From CAUUJV01 sp963545565 (GTDB taxonomy: Bacteria; Actinomycetota; Actinomycetes; Actinomycetales; Bifidobacteriaceae): a stretch of DNA of 64,000 nucleotides. A program made the position numbers and the translations under genes. This document shows positions 1 through 5,772 of the stretch, in pieces. The first letter of the stretch is position 1. Every line of letters begins with the position of its first letter. Where the stretch lies: NCBI GenBank assembly GCA_963545565.1, contig CAUUJV010000006.1:1-64000 (forward strand), in the 5' to 3' direction. The notes under the pieces were generated by a model. It made no database searches. It was not told the origin of the DNA and worked only from the letters and a program-made list of their open reading frames with translations.

Positions 1-1
1 T

Positions 2-553
2 AAGAATGCGGTAAATAGTAAGAATGCGAATAGTAATAAGAATATAAATAAAAAGAAGCAGCTGACAGGAAAACAAAAGCTGTTTATTGTTGGCATTGTA
101 AGTGCGATTGTGGCTGTTGCTGCAACAGCATTGATTATTCTTGCTTTAACAGGTGGGCAGGGAACGGACTCAATAACACATCCAAGCTCTACAACTACTA
201 CAACTGTTACAACGAGCACAACTACTGGTACGTCAAACGATGACTCTCAGTCACAATCGAGCTCTGAACCGGGCAGTTCTCGAAATAATTTGAATAGCAC
301 AAACTCAGGTACGTCTGGTTCAACATCCACGTCTACAAGCGGCTCTGGTAGTACGAGTACGTCTACAAGTACTTCTGGAGCTACGTCGAATAGCACGAAT
401 TCGAGTACGTCTGGTTCAACGTCGAGCAGTACGAGTTCGCCTAGTTCCAGCTCTAGTTCCACATCAAATAGCACAAGCAGTTCTACATCGGGCAGTGGAT
501 CGACAAGTGGTGCAACGAGTAGGCAAATTGGAACAACATCATCTACTGAGTGA
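2..553 (+). CDS. C-terminal part of a membrane protein with Ser/Thr-rich tail (5' end outside window)
   Basis: The reading frame is open from the left edge, so the gene starts outside the window; an internal GTG at 110 is not a credible start because it lies inside a membrane segment. About 183 residues are visible: a basic Asn/Lys-rich linker, one transmembrane helix (roughly residues 28–50, LFIVGIVSAIVAV...), then about 130 residues made almost only of Ser, Thr, Gly and Asn. This suggests a single-pass protein with an extended extracytoplasmic tail. The layout (cytoplasmic part, one helix, S/T-rich exterior) occurs in actinobacterial Ser/Thr kinases and in wall-spanning proteins, but the deciding N-terminal domain is not visible. 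No LPXTG motif is seen at the C-terminus. Confidence 0.8.
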   Translation, partial: KNAVNSKNANSNKNINKKKQLTGKQKLFIVGIVSAIVAVAATALIILALTGGQGTDSITHPSSTTTTTVTTSTTTGTSNDDSQSQSSSEPGSSRNNLNSTNSGTSGSTSTSTSGSGSTSTSTSTSGATSNSTNSSTSGSTSSSTSSPSSSSSSTSNSTSSSTSGSGSTSGATSRQIGTTSSTE

Positions 554-591
554 GCAAGGATTTTCGATAATAATTTTATCGACACACCGGT

Positions 592-620
592 TTGCACACA
601 TGGTGAAAAGCATGTAACCT
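592..620 (+). promoter_or_regulatory. Putative sigma-A type promoter of tRNA-Ala
   Basis: TTGCAC (592–597) and TAACCT (615–620) are separated by exactly 17 bases and lie about 17 bases before the mature tRNA start. The -35 box is good and the -10 box is imperfect. Confidence 0.5.
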
Positions 621-636
621 ATCGTAGGTTTGTAAT

Positions 637-709
637 GGGGCTATGGCGCAGTTGGTAGCGCGTCTCAATGGCATTGAGAAGGTCAGGGGTTCAAATCCCC
701 TTAGCTCCA
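637..709 (+). tRNA. tRNA-Ala (anticodon GGC)
   Basis: The cloverleaf can be folded by hand. The acceptor stem pairs GGGGCTA (637–643) with TAGCTCC (702–708), with one G-U pair. The anticodon stem TCTCA/TGAGA encloses loop ATGGCAT, giving anticodon GGC at 670–672 for GCC/GCU codons. The T arm carries GGTTCAAAT. A709 is the discriminator and CCA is not fully encoded. Confidence 0.95.
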
Positions 710-714
710 CGAGT

Positions 715-747
715 GCTTGTTTGTCTTTTGGGCGAACAAGCTTTTTT
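715..747 (+). terminator. Rho-independent terminator after tRNA-Ala
   Basis: GCTTGTT (715–721) pairs with AACAAGC (735–741) and is followed directly by six T residues (742–747). Confidence 0.8.
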
Positions 748-887
748 GTTAGTTTTTGAAAATGAAATATAGATTCTAACCCATTTGAGTTTTGTCTCTT
801 GATCTGACTTGATTCAGATTGATTTTAGTTATCTCATTTCTACAGGGTATACGAACTGCTGTTATCAATTCGTTATCACGAAATGTT

Positions 888-1262
888 TCACGCTATGATC
901 ATACTTTTTTCCAACGCATCATTCTTGGAGAGTAGGTAGACACAATACTGATTCATGCTTACTCCTTCTTCCTTAGAATGTTCAGCAAGCCTTCTGTGAA
1001 GACTTTTGGGAATACGGAGCTTAAACTGTCCAGAATATCCTTCCATACTCACCGGTTCCGCAATCGAGGCACCATTCTCCATGGCTGCAGCAATCCATTC
1101 TTTCTTTGCATCCTCGGCGTTTTCTGTAACGCTCTCCATAGAATCTCCAGTTGTAATACATCCAGGAAGATCCGAATAACGTGCTACATACCCGCCTTCA
1201 TCTAAATCCGGAAGGATTTCCAAACGATACGGAAGGCTCATATAATATTCAATCGTTTTCAT
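888..1262 (-). CDS. hicB: HicB family antitoxin
   Basis: This 124-residue protein has the HicB layout. Residues 5–70 form the degraded RNase H-like fold (LPYRLEILPDLDEGGYVARYSDLPGCITTGDS), and residues about 75–118 form a ribbon-helix-helix DNA-binding domain (GQFKLRIPKSLHRRLAEHSKEEGVSMNQYCVYLLS). HicB neutralises the HicA mRNA interferase and represses its own operon. The gene follows the hicA remnant on the same strand; once hicA's frameshift is bridged, the two genes overlap by 14 bases, the usual translationally coupled arrangement. The antitoxin frame is intact although the toxin is broken, so it may be a solitary repressor. The close resemblance to Firmicutes HicB sequences suggests horizontal origin (inference). 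Confidence 0.88.
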   Translation of the reverse strand: MKTIEYYMSLPYRLEILPDLDEGGYVARYSDLPGCITTGDSMESVTENAEDAKKEWIAAAMENGASIAEPVSMEGYSGQFKLRIPKSLHRRLAEHSKEEGVSMNQYCVYLLSKNDALEKSMIIA

Positions 1263-1513
1263 GTGCTGATTCCTCCACTACTTCTCGAACCATCTCGACG
1301 TATATCTTCTTGATTGGTTCATGCTTGGGAATTGTAAATCGGATTCCTGCCCTGTTTGCGGAATGTGTAATGACTGCTTCCGCTCTTTGGCGCATTCATC
1401 TCATAGCCGTAGCTTTCGAGAGCCTTCTTCAATTCATCAAATCTCATATCCTTTGATAGAGAAAGGATTCTGCTCAGTAACTTATCCCATTTTTGCGTAC
1501 ATTGTGTTCTCAT
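1249..1513 (-). pseudogene. hicA: hicA toxin gene disrupted by a single-base frameshift
   Basis: From ATG at 1513 the frame reads a typical HicA: helix, FDELKKALESYGYEMN, then SGSSHYTFRKQGRNPI with the catalytic His in the SSHY motif. It then runs into YNSQA and a stop. Dropping one A from the three at 1336–1338 restores the expected ending TIPKHEPIKKIYVEMVREVV and a stop at 1249–1251, overlapping hicB by 14 bases. HicA is a dsRBD-like mRNA interferase, and the lost C-terminus includes the last strand and helix of its fold. The start is only 6 bases after the stop of the upstream acetyltransferase gene, so the two may be co-transcribed. Either the toxin is inactivated or the base is a homopolymer sequencing error. 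Confidence 0.85.
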
Positions 1514-1519
1514 CAAGAA

Positions 1520-2170
1520 TCAAAGAAGTTGCTTCTTTAATTCAACTCTGACTTTCTCTATGTCACTGCAGGTTAAAAGTGGAATCAACGTGTCTATTTC
1601 TTCGATGCTCTTTTCCCACCATTTGAATTTAAGCATTAAATCAATCAATTCATCATCAAAGCGTTTTCGCAGTATCTTCGCAGGATTTCCGGTCACAACG
1701 GTATATGCTTCAACTGTGCCGCCAACAACACTGTTGGCTCCGATAATAGCACCGTCACCGATGTTAACACCGGGAAGAATGACCGCGTTCTGTCCAATCC
1801 ACACATCGTTACCTATTACAGTATCTCCCTTGAGTGGAAGATCAGAAGGTGCAGGCGGATTCATATTCCATCCTTCCAGGGTATAAAACGGAAAGGTCGA
1901 TACTACATTCATTTGGTGATTCGCACCGTTCATAACAAACTCAACACCCGCCGCTATCTGGCAAAACGCGCCTATAATCAGTTTATCGCCATTCCATTCA
2001 TAGTGATGCGTCACATGGCTTTCAAAATCAGAATCGGCAATGTACGTGAAATCCCCGACAACAACATTCGGATTGGTTATTGTTGGCTTTACATATATCT
2101 CTTTGTCATATCCTGCAATTGGATGGATCACATTCGGATTAGGGATTTTTCCATTTTTCATTTTGCTCAC
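1520..2170 (-). CDS. Xenobiotic acetyltransferase, CatB/Vat-like (left-handed beta-helix)
   Basis: This 216-residue protein belongs to the hexapeptide-repeat xenobiotic acyltransferase family. Those enzymes move acetyl from acetyl-CoA to a hydroxyl of chloramphenicol (CatB) or streptogramin A (Vat). Visible signs are the opening NPNVIHPIAGYDKEIYVKP, the FVMNGANHQMN segment with the catalytic His, the large loop FYTLEGWNMNPP, hexapeptide coils (IGNDVWIGQNAVILPGV, IGDGAIIGANSVVGG), and the GNPAKILRKRF ending. Length fits the family (about 205–220). Drug specificity cannot be read from the sequence, so no symbol is given. It sits immediately upstream of hicA in a patch with Firmicutes-like genes, which points to transfer. 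The frame is intact. Confidence 0.85.
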   Translation of the reverse strand: MSKMKNGKIPNPNVIHPIAGYDKEIYVKPTITNPNVVVGDFTYIADSDFESHVTHHYEWNGDKLIIGAFCQIAAGVEFVMNGANHQMNVVSTFPFYTLEGWNMNPPAPSDLPLKGDTVIGNDVWIGQNAVILPGVNIGDGAIIGANSVVGGTVEAYTVVTGNPAKILRKRFDDELIDLMLKFKWWEKSIEEIDTLIPLLTCSDIEKVRVELKKQLL

Positions 2171-2188
2171 CTCATAATTACTGTTTAC

Positions 2189-2629
2189 TTAATTGAGACT
2201 ATTTATGTATCCCCCCTTGTGCCCCAAATGGATGCCAGTATATCTGATTCCAAGAATCAAGACCGAAACTCCAAGCAGGATATTTTTCCCATAAGCGGCT
2301 AACAGCAGAAAAGCCAAAAAGGGAAGTGTTGCTCCGGCTGCTGGGACTCCAAGTACACTGCTATAAAAATCTCTCATGGTCTTTTCCCTTTTGAAATATC
2401 TAATCTAATAAAGCTCATAAAGAGCCATCAATAGAAAAGATACAATCAGCCACCACATCCAGTTTGACCACGGTTTTATATTGAAATCGGATAATATCAG
2501 CGATATACATGAAACCAGAACTTCTCCGGTTCTCTCAAACGCAAGCAGAGCCTTGTTTTCATTAAGTACATATTTTCATAATCTTCCGGCTGGTTCTTTG
2601 TTCAGATGATATCTTCGCTGTACTTTCAT
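2189..2629 (-). pseudogene. Remnant of a small multi-pass membrane protein gene (in-frame stop plus frameshifts)
   Basis: Reading the minus strand from ATG at 2629 gives RRYHL, then a change of frame to TKNQPEDYE. A second change at the four A's (2573–2576) leads to KYVLNENKALLAFERTGEV and several hydrophobic segments (VLVSCISLILSDF, WMWWLIVSFLLMALYELY). An in-frame TAG at 2405–2407 then interrupts, after which the same frame continues IRYFKREKTMRDFYSSVLG and two more hydrophobic stretches to a stop at 2189. Joined, it would be about 145 residues with four membrane segments. From memory it resembles an uncharacterised Firmicutes membrane family, where the stop position would be Trp (TGG to TAG). 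No function is assigned. At least two lesions make it a pseudogene. Confidence 0.65.
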
Positions 2630-2757
2630 TATTCCAGTTCAATGGTCTTGCAGTGCTTCCTGTGTACGCGTTTTTTGCTCTGTGTAGTGTTCTTTGATAG
2701 AAAGATAACCCATAATTGAGCTAAAGAAATTTATTAAAGATATTAAGGAAGGTTTTT

Positions 2758-3613
2758 ATGACTGAATTCAAAATTCACGTATTTTCATACCGGCACTGTA
2801 TGTGTTGCACCTGAGCTGCCCTTCGGTGGTGAAAATTGCAGCCCAATCAAGGCATCGGGTATTTTTGGGAAGAAGGAAGATCGCCTGTGGCTACCAATAT
2901 CTGCATATTTGATTGAAAGTAAGCACGGGAAAATCCTGTTTGATTGCGGATGGCATAGAGATATGAGTCCTAATGGAGAGTTTGATAGGAAAGCGCAGAT
3001 TAGATCTTTAGGTAATTTCTTCCTCTATAAGACGAATCAGGGTGTGCTGCCTATGGGAGAGTCTATTGATGAGCAGCTTGCGGGGCTGGGCATCAAAGAT
3101 AGTGACCTTGATGTGGTATTTCTTTCTCATTTGGATTGTGATCACGTAAATGGGCTAAGGCAAGTTGCAGGAGCAAAGAAAATTCTTGCATCGAACACTG
3201 AAATTCGCTTTGCTACAAAAGGCGGTTTAGTAAATAAGAACCGCTACAATCCTGCGTGGTGGGAAGGCACAAAGCTTGAAGGCTTTGATTGGAATGGTAC
3301 AGAAGGCTCTGCTGGAAAATCCTATGACATTTTTGGAGACGGAAGTTTTCTGATGATTAATATTCCTGGCCATACCGATGGACAGTGTGCACTGAAAATT
3401 ACTAATAGTGAAGGTAGGTATGTGCTGCTATTTGCCGATGGCGGTTATGCAGAGAAATCATGGAAGGAACAGATTGCTTCTGGAGTTGCGTCTGACAGGG
3501 TTGCGCAGAAGAAGTCATTGGCATGGATTAGAGAGATGAGCATAAGTCAGGACTGTGTAGAGTCTCTCGCAAATCATGATACAGCAGTAAAGCCGCACAT
3601 TATAGAGCTGTAA
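2758..3613 (+). pseudogene. Metallo-beta-lactamase-fold hydrolase gene with N-terminal frameshift
   Basis: ATG at 2758 has a good ribosome site (AAGGAAGG, 5 bases upstream) but reads only MTEFKIHVF before drifting to a stop after 18 codons. Removing one T from TTTT (2782–2785) joins it to HTGTVCVAPELPFGGEN and on into the long intact frame, which is open on its own from an internal TTG at 2909 (234 residues). The body carries SHLDCDHVNGL (a metal-binding HxDxDH variant), PGHTDGQ, LFADGG and ANHDTAV, as in the lactonase-like subgroup of the fold. The substrate is unknown. A protein started at 2909 would lack the first beta strands, so activity is doubtful unless the shift is a sequencing error. 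Confidence 0.8.
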
Positions 3614-3808
3614 GAAGAGCCTCGCTGATGGGGGAGTAATCGATTACTTCCTCCTATCTACGGTTGCGGTTTTGAATTGAGTAAGGCTTCTTCTATCCTT
3701 GGACGTGTTGCGTGCAAGTGTACAAATGGTTGTCTAAGATAAACGCTTGGGTAATTAATTGCAGAGGGTCGTTATAGCGGCATACCAAGTGAGAGGTGGG
3801 TGAAACCC
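3614..3808 (+). other. Intergenic region before corA with palindrome and long-range inverted repeat
   Basis: It contains a perfect 14-base palindrome, AGTAATCGATTACT (3635–3648). It also has an outer imperfect inverted repeat: AAGAAGAGCCT at 3612–3622 against AAGGCTTCTTCT at 3683–3694, with one bulge. Together they could fold into a two-layer structure. No T-run follows, so it is not a standard terminator. No known magnesium riboswitch was recognised. It may be an operator, a structured leader, or chance. Confidence 0.4.
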
Positions 3809-4759
3809 ATGTTGAGAGTTTTTAATACCGTAAACGGCAGAACAGAGCAGATTAGTAAGCCTGAACGCGGATCGTGGATTTCACTGTCTAATCCAACAGA
3901 TGTTGAGCTCGCAAACGTTTCTCAAACATGCAATATTGATTTAGCTGATCTTCGTGCTCCTCTGGATGATGAGGAGAGGTCTCGCATCGATGTTGAAGAT
4001 AACTACACCGTGATTATCGTTGATATTCCAACAGTTGAAGAGCGGGGCGGGCACAATTGGTATGAGACAATTCCTCTTGCAATTATCGTGACTGATAATG
4101 AAATCGTCACTGTGTGTATGCAAGATACTCTGCTGCTACATCCTTTTATGGAAGGTTCTGTACGCGGTTTTAACACCTATATGTACACGCGTTTTATTTT
4201 GCAAGTGCTGTATCGTAATGCCTCAATGTATTTGAGATATCTGCGTATTATCGATCTTGAATCAGATAAGCTTGAAGCCCGTTCTCGTCACTCCATGCAA
4301 AATCAGGAAATTTTGTCTTTGATGGAACTAAGTAAATCATTGGTTTACTTCACCACTTCACTAAAATCTAATGAAGTTGTGCTCGAAAAATTAACCAATA
4401 TCGACAGAATTCGCCGGTATGAAGAAGACGAAGATTTGCTTGATGATGTTATTACAGAAAACAAGCAGGCTATTGAGATGGCAACAATTTATCAAAGCGT
4501 TCTTCAAGGCATGACTGATGCTTTCGGAACAATTGTTTCCAATAATGTGAATAACGTGATGCGAATCTTCACGATTATTTCCATTGTGTTGTCTGTACCG
4601 ACCTTGATTTTTTCCATGTACGGCATGAATTTTGTCAATATTCCTGGCTCTCAGAACCGATGGGGATTCATAATTTGTGTGGTTCTTTCGTGCGCAATTA
4701 CAGCTGTTTTCATGTGGGTGCTTACAAGGTCGAAGTTCTTTAAAGGTGAAAGTCACTGA
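3809..4759 (+). CDS. corA: CorA-family magnesium/divalent cation channel
   Basis: This protein of about 316 residues matches the CorA family of pentameric Mg2+ channels. It has a large acidic cytoplasmic N-domain, a long helical stalk (residues about 150–245), and two C-terminal transmembrane helices. The signature GMN follows the first helix (YGMNF, residues about 271–275). The second helix is WGFIICVVLSCAITAVFMWVL, and the short basic tail faces the cytoplasm. ATG at 3809 was chosen because GAGGTG lies 10 bases upstream; GTG at 3800 would add three residues but sits too close to that site. It is probably monocistronic or followed by the lipoprotein gene 15 bases downstream. Confidence 0.9.
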   Translation: MLRVFNTVNGRTEQISKPERGSWISLSNPTDVELANVSQTCNIDLADLRAPLDDEERSRIDVEDNYTVIIVDIPTVEERGGHNWYETIPLAIIVTDNEIVTVCMQDTLLLHPFMEGSVRGFNTYMYTRFILQVLYRNASMYLRYLRIIDLESDKLEARSRHSMQNQEILSLMELSKSLVYFTTSLKSNEVVLEKLTNIDRIRRYEEDEDLLDDVITENKQAIEMATIYQSVLQGMTDAFGTIVSNNVNNVMRIFTIISIVLSVPTLIFSMYGMNFVNIPGSQNRWGFIICVVLSCAITAVFMWVLTRSKFFKGESH

Positions 4760-4774
4760 TATGAGAGCACGGAT

Positions 4775-5674
4775 ATGAAAGGCGTGCGAGCTCAAATGCA
4801 GAGAGTTCTTCGCGTGCTAGCGGCTTTTTTTGTTGTGCTTTTCATTGGAGGAAGCTCTGCATGCGGCGTGGAGATGAGCGACGTTATTGGCCCCAAAATC
4901 ACTATTGGCATTGCATACGATTTACCAAATATCAGTTTGGAACATGCAGAGCATTTCAGCGGACTCAACGTGTCTATCGCTACTCAAGTAGCTCATGAAT
5001 TAGGGTATTCATCCTCACAAATCACGTGGGTTGAGGCGTCGAATGCCACACGTGAAGACTTGCTTAATAATGGTCATGTCGACATGATTGTGGGCGTGCA
5101 TGAAGCGAATAATGGCACCACAGATGACGTTACTTTTTCTCAGCCGTATCTGACAATGCAACAGGCTCTTATGGTTCGTTCTAGCGATTCTTCGTCGCTT
5201 CAATCTGTGCAAAGTTTAAGTGGGAAATCCGTATGCACTATTGAGGGAGATTCGAACTCTCAACTAAGCTCATTGGTTGCAGATGGAAGCACGAGGCAGA
5301 TTATTCAGCGCAAATATTCCAGTTGTATTACTGCTCTTTTCTCAGGAACGGTAGATGGTGTAATGGGAGATAATCTTATTCTTGCATCGCTAGCAGCAGC
5401 CACTGGCGGAAATTTTATGACGCTTGTAGATGATAATTTGCAGTCTTTGAACTATGGAATTGCCTTGCCTGAGGGAGACTACAGGCTTGAAAAAATGGTG
5501 AATTCGGCCGTCGTAAATTATATGCAAAGTTCCGCATGGATCACGCGTGTGAAGAAGCTTATAGAATCTGCGCAAGATAATTCGCTGCAATCCATAGCAA
5601 AATCGTATAAAATTGAACAATTTACACCCTATATACAGCTAGAGAAATCTGCAGTTCCTTCAGCTACGAAATAA
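4775..5674 (+). CDS. ABC transporter solute-binding lipoprotein (amino-acid type, family 3)
   Basis: The 299-residue protein begins with a basic stretch and a hydrophobic signal segment ending IGGSSAC. Cys30 is the likely lipidated residue, although Ser at -3 is atypical for a lipobox. The mature part resembles a family 3 periplasmic binding protein: KITIGIAYDLPNIS, FSGLNVSIATQVAHELGY, HVDMIVGVHEAN, VTFSQPYLTMQQALMVR, LSGKSVCTIEGDSNS, VDGVMGDNLILASLAA. It would capture an amino acid or similar solute at the cell surface. No permease or ATPase gene is adjacent, so it depends on partners elsewhere. The stop lies just before the leuS promoter region. Confidence 0.8.
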   Translation: MKGVRAQMQRVLRVLAAFFVVLFIGGSSACGVEMSDVIGPKITIGIAYDLPNISLEHAEHFSGLNVSIATQVAHELGYSSSQITWVEASNATREDLLNNGHVDMIVGVHEANNGTTDDVTFSQPYLTMQQALMVRSSDSSSLQSVQSLSGKSVCTIEGDSNSQLSSLVADGSTRQIIQRKYSSCITALFSGTVDGVMGDNLILASLAAATGGNFMTLVDDNLQSLNYGIALPEGDYRLEKMVNSAVVNYMQSSAWITRVKKLIESAQDNSLQSIAKSYKIEQFTPYIQLEKSAVPSATK

Positions 5675-5715
5675 TGTGGACGAAGTTTGCACGTGTCCAC
5701 AAGAACGACGATAAT
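5675..5715 (+). promoter_or_regulatory. Putative leuS promoter with overlapping inverted repeat
   Basis: TTGCAC (5687–5692), a 17-base spacer and GATAAT (5710–5715) form a good promoter. TGTGGAC (5675–5681) and GTCCACA (5695–5701) are inverted copies flanking and overlapping the -35 box, suggesting an operator or a weak hairpin ending the upstream gene. No T-box leader was found. Confidence 0.5.
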
Positions 5716-5772
5716 TTTGACCATTATGTGTTTCCTGCCTTGTGAATTTTGCAGGATGGAAAAAGGAGAATA

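Noticed and set aside
247..597. A minus-strand frame opposite the Ser/Thr-rich tail
   Set aside because: It is the complement of a low-complexity repeat and encodes only a Val/Leu/Asp pattern.
711..3613. Duplicate of the tRNA-Ala 3' end as an attachment site
   Set aside because: No second copy of the T-arm/acceptor sequence was found downstream of the tRNA in the patch.
5675..5772. T-box leader for leuS
   Set aside because: The leader is under 100 bases and lacks a T-box core and a specifier hairpin.
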